DNA from: JACKHO01 sp041398745
GTDB lineage: Bacteria > Planctomycetota > Planctomycetia > Planctomycetales > Planctomycetaceae
DNA length: 64,000 nucleotides
Reading direction: 5' to 3'
Assembly: GCA_041398745.1 (NCBI GenBank)
Contig: JAWKUB010000003.1
Coordinates: 682,001-746,000, forward strand
The position numbers and the translations under genes were made by a program. The notes beneath the pieces are model-generated. The model searched no databases. It had not been told where the DNA came from and saw only the letters and a list, made by a program, of their open reading frames with translations. This document shows positions 1 to 7,386 of this stretch, piece by piece (the stretch's first letter is position 1; each line of letters opens with the position of its first letter).

Positions 1-131
1 AGTGGTGAAAAGTTGGTGCATGCCAGGGAAGGGGCAAAGCTCGCGGTGCAGATGATGCCTGGCGGAGATCGGGTGGCCATCATTGGGTTTGATGACGACG
101 CGATCTTGTCCCCCTGGTCTGGTTTGAATTG
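1..131 (+). pseudogene. N-terminal fragment of VWA-domain protein (frame 1)
   Basis: The window opens inside a VWA domain. Frame 1 reads a typical VWA strand segment (GGDRVAIIGFDDDAILSP) and hits a TGA at 130-132. The rest of the domain (glycine-rich GGGTN loop, LSDG strand) continues in frame 3 from about position 123. The MIDAS DxSxS motif must lie to the left of the window. A one-base loss or two-base gain near 121-130 explains the break. It is either a decayed gene or a read error. Confidence 0.6.
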
Positions 132-2408
132 AACGATGGCACATCTTGCGGGAAGGCTTGTCAGTGGATCGACCGGCTGTCGACTGGCGGTGGAACAAAT
201 TATCTGGCTCCATTTGAAGAGTCTTCGTTGAAAGATGGGACACACGTCCTGTTTCTGTCTGACGGCGCCCACAATGGCTCTCAACAAGAACTCTTGCGAT
301 ATGTTCAGGAGGAGCTGGCTGGACATATCACGATTGACACCGTGGCAGTGGAATGTGCGGCAGGATCGGAAGCTGAAATCTCTCTCCAGCAAATGGCTGC
401 TCTGACTGGTGGTTCTTATGCCCGAATCGAGAACTCTGAGACTCTCGTCCAACGCTTAGCTGAAATCCTTGTGCGGTTTTCGGGATATCGTCAGCACACA
501 CCACAGGAACGAAAACTCGACCTATCTGCAGTGTCCGGCAGAGTACTGGCGTTTGGCTATGACGGTGCACCTCAGATCGAGAACGCAGCACAAAAGCTTT
601 CGGGAGCGATCCATCGCGCTCTGCTTCCTGGAGAAGATGTACTCGTGACCTCTACTGAACTAACGACACCAGGACCGGTGACGATTCGATTGCTGCAGTC
701 AGAGACCAACCAATCACGGCTTGGCGAAATCTTTCGCGGTGACCTGCCGAAGGCGAAACTGACAGTTGACGCCGATCGAGGAGTCGTTGGTGCTGGAAGA
801 ACGATTAGTCCAGTGGCTGAATTCACTCGGCCAGACGGTACTCCCATTGATCCCCGAGGCAACTCAGAGATTGCAGCGAGTTTTGAACTCGTTGACGAAA
901 CAGGAAAGGTCGTTGCCGATGCCCCAGGACAGCCGTTACCAAATCGGCCCGGGTTAGGTACCACGATGCAACTCCCACAAAAGTCCGGCCCCATCAGTGT
1001 CCGCGCAAGGACGACCGTAGCCGACCAAGGAACGAATTGGGAACAGATTGATGAACTGCAGCTGGTGGAACAGAAGCAATTGGTTGTTGCACCGCAGGAA
1101 CTGACAGGATCGTTTCAGACAGGCTCATTTGATCTGATTCTTGATGTAGGGGCGGAGGCCGGAGTTACACTCGATAGTGTCAATGCGCGTTTGACGCCGG
1201 CAGTGAACGACACGGGCCTGGCGCTGGTGGGTTCTGAAGACGCGAAAGGAAGATTGACGCTGCACCTGGATGCCGCGCGACCCGGAAAAATTGACCAGAT
1301 TCTGCATGTCTCTGCTCAGGGGAGCGCACCTCTGTTTGCCGTGCCAGTGCCCATCCAGCTGAATATTAAAGCGTCTGCAATGGGGCTAACGATTCCCAAA
1401 CTGCAGAACGTGAGCTTGGGGAGCCAGTTGGCAGGATCGGGGCAGCACACGACGACATTACGCTTCCCCTCGGCGGATCTGGTACCAACGGAATATCAAC
1501 TGGAACTGTTTGATCTGAGTGCCAAAGGTGCCATCATTCCCCTTACCGTCAGCGGTAAGTCGGTAACAGCATCCCGCGATGTTCCTGGTTCCATCGACCT
1601 GAGATTCGAGGTGGGGCAGGTGCCCGCCGGAGAGTATCGGGGAAAAATGACCATCTCGACCCCGGCACTCCCAACACATCAATGGGTCACGGAGTTAATC
1701 CTGGTGGTTGCGGAACCTGTTGCGACAACCCCACTCGAATTTGGAGTCGTCGAGGTGGGGGCCACGGGAACTGCGAGTTGCCAACTGCGAAACAGAGCTG
1801 CCAGCCCCTTGTCGAATCTCAAGCTCTCGCAACTCGAGTTGTCTCCTAAAGAGGGAGGGCCTGCATTGACGGATCAGGATATCGTGGTGGAATTTGATGC
1901 AGACGAGCTGATTCTTGCAGCCAGCGGGAGTCGCTCGGAAATTTTCAAGCTCACCGTTTCCCCACTTTTTGGGGGACGCGGCGAGTTTGTGGGGAGCGTA
2001 TCTCTCAACCGCGGGGGCACACGTGCCTTGGAAATCCCTGTCAGTGTCACGATCGTAGATGTTGGTGAAGGGGCACCTCAGTTCACCGTCATACCAGCGC
2101 AACTACTGTTGGCGGCCAAGCCAAACGACATTGTGAAATTCCAGTTTCGAGTCCGTGCAACTTCGCGATTGAGCACTGAAGCAGGACTCAAGTCAGAGAT
2201 TGGGCTGTTCAATAGCATGCTCAACGAAAACCTCTCCATTCCCTGCGAATTCAGATGGAGCGGCGAAACACTCCGACCAGGACAGGTTCTGGATGCAGAG
2301 GGGTATCTGATCGCTCCAAAGTCCCCAGGAACCTATGAGACCGAGGTACGGATCATCCTCGGGACATCTCACAAGATGCAACTCCCCTTGACGTTGACGG
2401 TGCAGTAG
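129..2408 (+). CDS. VWA-domain protein with Ig-like repeats, 5' frameshifted
   Basis: This is the main part of a large VWA protein. The first 110 residues complete the VWA fold: GGGTN loop, then VLFLSDG, then a helix with MAALTGGSYARIEN. The following 600 residues look like consecutive beta-sandwich (Ig-like) modules with regular hydrophobic alternation. No terminal membrane segment is visible and the protein ends in a beta strand. The TTG at 129 is only the first possible start in this frame; the true start lies left of the window in frame 1. Another VWA/Ig-like gene follows 66 bases downstream in the same direction. The role is inferred: an extracytoplasmic or membrane-associated binding or scaffold protein of the tubulin-like cluster. 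Confidence 0.6.
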   Translation: MNDGTSCGKACQWIDRLSTGGGTNYLAPFEESSLKDGTHVLFLSDGAHNGSQQELLRYVQEELAGHITIDTVAVECAAGSEAEISLQQMAALTGGSYARIENSETLVQRLAEILVRFSGYRQHTPQERKLDLSAVSGRVLAFGYDGAPQIENAAQKLSGAIHRALLPGEDVLVTSTELTTPGPVTIRLLQSETNQSRLGEIFRGDLPKAKLTVDADRGVVGAGRTISPVAEFTRPDGTPIDPRGNSEIAASFELVDETGKVVADAPGQPLPNRPGLGTTMQLPQKSGPISVRARTTVADQGTNWEQIDELQLVEQKQLVVAPQELTGSFQTGSFDLILDVGAEAGVTLDSVNARLTPAVNDTGLALVGSEDAKGRLTLHLDAARPGKIDQILHVSAQGSAPLFAVPVPIQLNIKASAMGLTIPKLQNVSLGSQLAGSGQHTTTLRFPSADLVPTEYQLELFDLSAKGAIIPLTVSGKSVTASRDVPGSIDLRFEVGQVPAGEYRGKMTISTPALPTHQWVTELILVVAEPVATTPLEFGVVEVGATGTASCQLRNRAASPLSNLKLSQLELSPKEGGPALTDQDIVVEFDADELILAASGSRSEIFKLTVSPLFGGRGEFVGSVSLNRGGTRALEIPVSVTIVDVGEGAPQFTVIPAQLLLAAKPNDIVKFQFRVRATSRLSTEAGLKSEIGLFNSMLNENLSIPCEFRWSGETLRPGQVLDAEGYLIAPKSPGTYETEVRIILGTSHKMQLPLTLTVQ

Positions 2409-2474
2409 CCGTCACCCGCGTGCCATCGCCTGGTACGTGGACTTGAGATTGACTTGAACGCTCAGGAGATACCC

Positions 2475-2553
2475 ATGAGTTCTGCGATGAAGGACTGCGC
2501 TCAGAGAGGCCGCGTTATTGAAACGTTTTTGCTGATGCTCCTACTGATGGCTA
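2475..2553 (+). pseudogene. Start and signal peptide of second VWA gene, cut by IS630
   Basis: ATG at 2475 opens 26 codons ending in a hydrophobic run (VIETFLLMLLLMA), then the IS630 element begins. If the element and one TA copy are removed, the frame continues exactly into the VWA protein at 3578 (ASVDAMLAEG), giving a normal signal peptide. This shows that 2475-2553 and 3578 onward were one gene before insertion. Confidence 0.8.
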
Positions 2554-2572
2554 GAGCATTTTTCGAAATGGT
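2554..2572 (+). repeat. IS630 left inverted repeat
   Basis: The sequence gagcatttttcgaaatggt matches the reverse complement of the right end (gagcacttttcgaaatggt) at 18 of 19 positions. It is preceded by the TA target copy. Confidence 0.9.
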
Positions 2573-2626
2573 ATTCACCTGTCGTTGCGTGTTGTGGTAA
2601 GAGGGCTTCAGTCAAGGAGGACTGTG

Positions 2627-2992
2627 ATGCCCAAGCCACTGTCGATGGATTTGCGGGAACGGATAATGGACGCGTGTGATGCGGGAGAATCGGTCCACGG
2701 TGTGGCCCAAAGGTTCGACGTTTCGGAACGCACGATTTACAACTGGATGGCGCTCAGGCGTGAAACGGGCGAATTGACGCCGCGCCAGGGGGACGTCGGT
2801 CGGAAATCGAAGCTCGAGGGTCAAAGAGAAGAAATCGAGCAGGCCATTGATGAGAACTCGAGTCTCACGTTAGCTGGACTCATCGCACAACTTTCGCTGT
2901 CAATTTCGGAGTCGGCCCTGTGGCAGACACTGAATCGATGGGGAATTACGTGGAAAAAAAGTCACGCACGCGGCGGAGCAGCTGCGACCTGA
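2627..2992 (+). CDS. IS630 transposase, N-terminal part (orfA)
   Basis: This frame encodes the DNA-binding half of an IS630 transposase: a helix-turn-helix with SVHGVAQRFDVSERTIYNWM, then a second winged helix region (SLTLAGLIAQL...ALWQTLNRWGITWKK). A strong ribosome site (aaggagg, 2614-2620) sets the ATG at 2627. The frame leaves the family pattern at an A7 run (2954-2960). Removing one A would continue WKKVTHAAEQLRPDV into the catalytic half. Many IS630 elements join two frames by slippage on such A runs; here the needed shift is +1. Confidence 0.85.
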   Translation: MPKPLSMDLRERIMDACDAGESVHGVAQRFDVSERTIYNWMALRRETGELTPRQGDVGRKSKLEGQREEIEQAIDENSSLTLAGLIAQLSLSISESALWQTLNRWGITWKKSHARGGAAAT

Positions 2993-3041
2993 CGTCCAGC
3001 AACAGCGGCGTTGGTGGGGCATTCTGACAAGTCGCTGGCGT

Positions 3042-3554
3042 GTGAATCAGTTGGTGTTTCTCGATGAAACCGGAGCCAACACGAAAATGGCCCGCCGCTA
3101 TGGTTGGGGAGCATCGTCCGCGCGGGTGATCGACCATGTTCCTCACGGACACTGGCAATCCAGCACATTCGTCGCGGCCCTGCGAACCACTGGACTGACG
3201 GCACCCACCGTTCTGGATGGTGCGATGAACGGGGATTTCTTTCAGGCGTACGTCGAGCAGCAACTTGTTCCCACGCTCGATCAAGGTGACCTGGTCGTGA
3301 TGGACAACCTCAGCAGTCACAAGCAGGCCGGCGTTCGTGACGCGATTGAATCAGTCGGTGCCGACCTGATGTTCCTGCTACCGTACTCACCCGATTTGAA
3401 TCCCATCGAGTTGGCCTTCTCGAAATTCAAAACCCTGCTCCGTCAATCCGCCGAACGCACCCGGGAAGCCCTGTGGAAACGCATCGGCCAACTGCTCGAC
3501 CAATTCACAAAAACCGAATGCCAAAACTACATCCACCACGCTGGCTACCGATGA
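3042..3554 (+). CDS. IS630 transposase, catalytic DDE part (orfB)
   Basis: This is the catalytic half of the transposase. It shows the three acidic positions of the family in context: FLDET, VMDNLSSHK and SPDLNPIEL, the DDE triad of IS630/Tc1 enzymes. The frame is open upstream to about 2961, directly after the A7 run, so the native product is probably an orfA-orfB fusion of about 310 residues. The start given is the first possible start codon (GTG) in this frame. The reading frame ends 21 bases inside the right end of the element. Confidence 0.88.
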   Translation: MNQLVFLDETGANTKMARRYGWGASSARVIDHVPHGHWQSSTFVAALRTTGLTAPTVLDGAMNGDFFQAYVEQQLVPTLDQGDLVVMDNLSSHKQAGVRDAIESVGADLMFLLPYSPDLNPIELAFSKFKTLLRQSAERTREALWKRIGQLLDQFTKTECQNYIHHAGYR

Positions 3555-3556
3555 AC

Positions 3557-3575
3557 ACCATTTCGAAAAGTGCTC
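3557..3575 (-). repeat. IS630 right inverted repeat
   Basis: The plus strand reads accatttcgaaaagtgctc, the mirror of the left end with one mismatch. The second TA copy follows at 3576-3577. Confidence 0.9.
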
Positions 3576-3588
3576 TAGCGTCGATGCC

Positions 3589-4470
3589 ATGCTGGCTGAG
3601 GGTGCAACGCCGCGCAGCGCGTCAACATCAACACCCGAATCAGAGAGTACCCAGGAAGTGCTGTTGTTCATGAAGGATTGCAGCGAATCGATGAACGTGA
3701 ACTTTTCCACGCCCGAAACGCTCCAGGCCGCGCTCCTGCATGTGCTGGATCTGGCGGACCTCTCACCCGCACCTCCCCAAATTGGTGTCATCTTCTTTGG
3801 TGGTCAGGGAGTCACGGTCCTCGGTGACGACCAGGGTATACCGACTGCGGCCATCGGCACCCTGAAGCAGGAGTTAGTCCGTGAATGGCCTGCAAATGAC
3901 GGCGCCACGCCCTTGGACGAAGCGTTTGCTGAAGCGATGCGGATTATTTCCAATCTGCCGAAGGAGACACGGGTGACCATCGTGCTCATGGCTGATGGAG
4001 TCCCGAGTTCTGGACGTCTCCGCCCAGACGACTTTCCTGAAGTGGACGCGGCCATACGGGAACTCCGACTCGAGATTACACAAAGTAACTATCCCCCGGC
4101 ATTCCAGCAGCAACTGCAATCACGTCTGGCTCAGGAACTGTTGGATCCCAAGTCGGAGACAAACGTCAAGCTCTATACGCTGCAACTCAAGTTGGAGTTC
4201 GAGTCGACCTTGAATGCGGCCACTCGACTGAAAGAACGACGAGTACGGTTCGCCACCGTCTCATTCGGTAACATTCCACCACTGCAAGTGATTCACGACA
4301 CAGCCGGAGGCGCTCCCGATGACCTTGTTGTCACCACGCCCGATGACGTCATTGCCAAGCTGCACCAACTCAATTTGCTGCGGATGCCACGCGTTGTGCA
4401 GTTACCAACGCAGGATCAGGCTTCCGAACCGAATCGCTTTGAGCGGTCCACCACACTGCCAATCGAATAA
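3589..4470 (+). CDS. VWA-domain protein, 5'-truncated by IS630
   Basis: This is the VWA domain of the second Ig-like protein. The MIDAS motif DCSESM (D-x-S-x-S) is visible in LLFMKDCSESMN, followed by GATPLDEAF and VTIVLMADGVPSSG, all standard VWA elements. Coding sequence is continuous from 3578; the signal peptide lies left of the IS630 element at 2475. The frame ends at TAA 4468-4470, but the same frame reopens directly (GEAAVVTVEFHPALS) into the next open frame, so the stop may be a nonsense mutation rather than a true gene end. With its amino end detached from its start codon, this copy is probably not expressed normally. Confidence 0.8.
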   Translation: MLAEGATPRSASTSTPESESTQEVLLFMKDCSESMNVNFSTPETLQAALLHVLDLADLSPAPPQIGVIFFGGQGVTVLGDDQGIPTAAIGTLKQELVREWPANDGATPLDEAFAEAMRIISNLPKETRVTIVLMADGVPSSGRLRPDDFPEVDAAIRELRLEITQSNYPPAFQQQLQSRLAQELLDPKSETNVKLYTLQLKLEFESTLNAATRLKERRVRFATVSFGNIPPLQVIHDTAGGAPDDLVVTTPDDVIAKLHQLNLLRMPRVVQLPTQDQASEPNRFERSTTLPIE

Positions 4471-4485
4471 ATCGGCGAAGCCGCC

Positions 4486-5913
4486 GTGGTCACAGTGGAA
4501 TTTCATCCAGCTTTGTCGCTGACTCCACAGAATGGTCGAATGGAGGCAACAGTGGGGAATTCGACTTACGAATTCAGCCTGGACGCTAAGTCCAATGCCC
4601 TGTTTGTGGAGGACGCCCAAGGCAACATTGCAACGGCCACACTGCTGCTCGACCACATTGATCCTGCAGCGGGTGCCGTTACGCTTCGCTGCCGGTCACC
4701 TGATGCCGCCGTGGCCGCTCCGGCCTGTTCGATCTTCACTTCGATGCGATTGCGTGAGGACCTGCAGCTGGATTTGCGGCCACTCCTCACATCCGGAGAT
4801 GGTCCGTTCCAAATCGCACCGGAACATGACGTGGCCTGGCAGTGTGAACTGCGGTTGGGAGCGTCCCTCGCTCCTTACCCGCTGAGTGCTCTGGAAGGCG
4901 TCCTCATTGAACAGCGGACACGTCAAGCGACACGGTTACCATTTCTGGTGGACCCAGAGCACGCCGAGCGATTCATCACACAGAGCCAGCCCGTCCCAGT
5001 CGGCGTGTACGATGTGGAGCTGCACCTCGAACTGGAATCGGGAGCTGGCTTCGAGTTACTTCTGTCTGGGTGGATTGTCTCCCGCTCGCAACCCGAACAA
5101 GTTTCGTTGGAGATCACGCAACCCGGGGAGGGTGCAAGCTTCCGTCGAGACCAGATTGCCTTTGGTGTGCTGGGTGACCTGGAATCCACTCGAGCTGTGT
5201 TGGTCACCCTCCGTTCCGAGGTCGATTACCCTCTGTCCGTCCGTTGTCGCGTCCGAGTGGCCGATGCCAACAACACCGTTCCGCAAACGGATTGGATCGA
5301 GGCGCAACGGCAAGAACTGTTACTCGCACCAGGGAAACCGGTGCCGCTTCGGCTGACTCTCCGCGTACCGGACGAAATTGAAACGAACCTCGTCGATGGC
5401 CTGTTCCACGGAGAACTGAACATCGTACGGGCTGACACCGGGGAAACCATTGAAATTGTTCCGTTTCAGGAGATCTCTGGTTCACACACCGCTTTGGTGA
5501 GCGACATCAGTTTCGAACTGCGACGCCCCCGATTCGATTTGAGCATCCCCTACGCATTTGGCGACTGGGCGTCCCCTCGTGAAGATTCGGACTACCGGAC
5601 CGACCTCCGCGTGTCCGTCGGCCCCACATTATCGCGAATCGTGACCGTTGAGGTCCGTCATCAGTCGCAAAAACCCCGCCACGTGAGCGTTCTGCCGGAA
5701 GGACCGGTACTCGATTCGCAGGGGCAGGTCGTTTCCGCACTGCGACTCGTCCCGTTCGAGTCAAAGTCGACCCAGGAGATTGCACCCGGCGGCACCGGTC
5801 GTTTTCGGTTTCTGTTTGAATGCGATGCGGATTGTCCGGTAGACAGTGCCACCGCAGGCGTCCGCATTTCCTCTCCGGGGGGGGGGGGCCACTCACCTCG
5901 ATGTTGCCATTGA
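4486..5913 (+). CDS. Ig-like middle part of the second VWA protein
   Basis: About 475 residues of beta-rich sequence lie in the same frame as the VWA part upstream, separated from it only by the TAA at 4468. Modules resemble bacterial Ig or cadherin-like folds (VSLEITQPGEGASFRRDQIAF; VRISSPGGG). GTG at 4486 has no convincing ribosome site, which favours read-through origin from one ancestral gene. At the end, a run of 12 G residues (5877-5888) throws the frame out and the protein stops 8 codons later. One G fewer would join it to the membrane-anchored tail at 5889-6340. Confidence 0.65.
   Translation: MVTVEFHPALSLTPQNGRMEATVGNSTYEFSLDAKSNALFVEDAQGNIATATLLLDHIDPAAGAVTLRCRSPDAAVAAPACSIFTSMRLREDLQLDLRPLLTSGDGPFQIAPEHDVAWQCELRLGASLAPYPLSALEGVLIEQRTRQATRLPFLVDPEHAERFITQSQPVPVGVYDVELHLELESGAGFELLLSGWIVSRSQPEQVSLEITQPGEGASFRRDQIAFGVLGDLESTRAVLVTLRSEVDYPLSVRCRVRVADANNTVPQTDWIEAQRQELLLAPGKPVPLRLTLRVPDEIETNLVDGLFHGELNIVRADTGETIEIVPFQEISGSHTALVSDISFELRRPRFDLSIPYAFGDWASPREDSDYRTDLRVSVGPTLSRIVTVEVRHQSQKPRHVSVLPEGPVLDSQGQVVSALRLVPFESKSTQEIAPGGTGRFRFLFECDADCPVDSATAGVRISSPGGGGHSPRCCH
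5877..5888 (+). repeat. Homopolymeric G12 tract with frameshift
   Basis: Twelve consecutive G residues fall inside coding sequence. With G12 the upstream frame ends at 5913. With G11 it would continue into the transmembrane tail (THLDVAIERRSPMLAG). The tract could be a phase-variation tract, a fixed mutation, or a sequencing error. Confidence 0.75.
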
Positions 5914-5926
5914 GCGGCGCTCACCG

Positions 5927-6340
5927 ATGCTGGCGGGAACGCTACGTTGGGTGTTCGGCGGCCTGCTGGCGCTCGCCAGTGTCTGGTTCGCGGTTGGTCT
6001 GGTACGACGCCGTCAAACCGCCCGCTTTCGAACCGATCAGGAAACGCTTGTCAACGTTGACCAGCCTTTAGCAGGGCTCCTGCATCTTGAGGCATCGACA
6101 CGCCGTACTGAACTGATCGTCGATGCCGCGTGTCGCATCACACAGAACGGACAGCGTAGACCACGATCCGTCGCTGAGGGGGCTCGTGTTGCACTTCCCG
6201 AGCAAGGCACTGCACTGGTGATTCAGCCTGGAGACGCAGACGACGAACCGATGCTGAAAGTGCAATCCACCTCGCTGCATCGACCAGCGGTCATCACAGC
6301 AATTCAGTGGTGTTACGACGCCCTGGTTCCGCTGAGCTGA
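5927..6340 (+). CDS. C-terminal transmembrane tail of the second VWA protein
   Basis: The frame is open from the G tract. It encodes a short linker, one clear membrane helix (WVFGGLLALASVWFAVGLV) followed by arginines, and a roughly 110-residue cytoplasmic-looking domain with FHA-like or beta-sandwich character. It begins with THLDVAIERR just after the G tract, so it is best read as the displaced end of the gene upstream. If translated alone it would start at ATG 5927, which has no clear ribosome site. VWA, Ig modules, a membrane helix and a small tail make a consistent surface-protein layout when the fragments are joined. Confidence 0.6.
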   Translation: MLAGTLRWVFGGLLALASVWFAVGLVRRRQTARFRTDQETLVNVDQPLAGLLHLEASTRRTELIVDAACRITQNGQRRPRSVAEGARVALPEQGTALVIQPGDADDEPMLKVQSTSLHRPAVITAIQWCYDALVPLS

Positions 6341-6379
6341 CCCGGTCTTCCGCCACTTTTTCCCGGAAGGAACACCGTT

Positions 6380-7318
6380 ATGGACAACACGACTGCAAAA
6401 CTCGCACGACGCCGAGGTACTAAAACAAGAAAACGGAAACGAACGACACCCCGCCAAGCTTACCCAAGCTTGGCGAACGCTGCGCGTTCCAGCTATCTGT
6501 TCCAGATGCTCAGTCCCCTGCTGCTAATAGGGCGGGGAACTCAAGGGTCCTGCACTGTCCAGCGCGTCATCGACCTACTGCTGCAATGGACCAGTGTACT
6601 CCCCACGTCTGTCGCCTATCAGCTCATTGATGGTGCGGCATCCCGCCCAGGTATGGACCAAAAGCATCATGTGCAAGTGAGTCTCAACGGCTGCGGGGCG
6701 GACCCAAAGGTTGGGCAGACGGCATTTCGTCGTCTATACGCAATAATCCTGACCGCGATTGAGCAGCAGGTCTTGCAGCTACGTTCCTGTCACCACGTCC
6801 CCTGTAAGTTGGGACCAAAGGAGCTGCTGACAATCTGGATTGTGTCGGGAAATGGCGGTTCGTCTGGCGGGATGTTGCAGGAGGTCATCGATCTCTGCCA
6901 TGACATTGCGCGACGGTTGGGTATCAAGAAAATTCGCGTGAACCTGTTGTTTCTCGGACCAGAAATGCCACTACGGGACACAACGCGTTCCGTCACGTCA
7001 GAACAGGAACTCGTTGTTCGGCAAACAGCTGTCTCGAACTTCACCCGAATTCTGCGTGACCACCAAAGTGACGCACTGCTAACGATCACACCACCGTACG
7101 ATGCGCCATTCTCAATTCCCGCCTGCCAACGCATCTGGCGGATGATGATTATCGACCAAAGCAATGGTGTCTACGACCTGCCAACCGTGGCGGATTTTAC
7201 AGAAATGTGTGCACTCAACCTGCTCGGCTCAATCTTCACGTACTCGGGAATTGTCACTGAGGATCGCTACGCCGATCACGATGGCCAGGGAGGTACTGGT
7301 CGCGGTCGCCTATCGTAA
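6380..7318 (+). CDS. Tubulin/FtsZ-like protein
   Basis: This protein of 312 residues follows a good ribosome site (ggaaggaa). After a basic amino end it has a hydrophobic strand and glycine loop (PLLLIGRGTQGS, about 46-57) and later IWIVSGNGGSSGGM (about 152-165). The second matches the place and form of the tubulin signature loop GGTGSG, with changes (GNGGSSGG) that may alter nucleotide binding. The carboxyl half lacks a clear second GTPase domain, so the protein is short for FtsZ. Predicted FtsZ/tubulin families that neighbour VWA proteins have been proposed to act in membrane remodelling. The context here fits that proposal; the function itself is inferred. Confidence 0.6.
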   Translation: MDNTTAKLARRRGTKTRKRKRTTPRQAYPSLANAARSSYLFQMLSPLLLIGRGTQGSCTVQRVIDLLLQWTSVLPTSVAYQLIDGAASRPGMDQKHHVQVSLNGCGADPKVGQTAFRRLYAIILTAIEQQVLQLRSCHHVPCKLGPKELLTIWIVSGNGGSSGGMLQEVIDLCHDIARRLGIKKIRVNLLFLGPEMPLRDTTRSVTSEQELVVRQTAVSNFTRILRDHQSDALLTITPPYDAPFSIPACQRIWRMMIIDQSNGVYDLPTVADFTEMCALNLLGSIFTYSGIVTEDRYADHDGQGGTGRGRLS

Positions 7319-7386
7319 GGGCACTTTATGAGTACACATCGGGCCATCGTGTGCATTGCCGTTCCTGTTTCGAAAGTCAATCTTGA

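Larger units (their letters stand above)
2554..3575 (+). mobile_element. IS630-family insertion sequence
   Basis: This is a complete 1022 bp element bounded by 19 bp inverted repeats (18/19 identical) and flanked by TA on both sides (2552-2553 and 3576-3577), the usual IS630/Tc1 target duplication. It carries a transposase in two frames. The insertion is clean: excision with one TA copy restores the reading frame of the interrupted VWA gene. That points to a fairly recent insertion. Confidence 0.92.
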
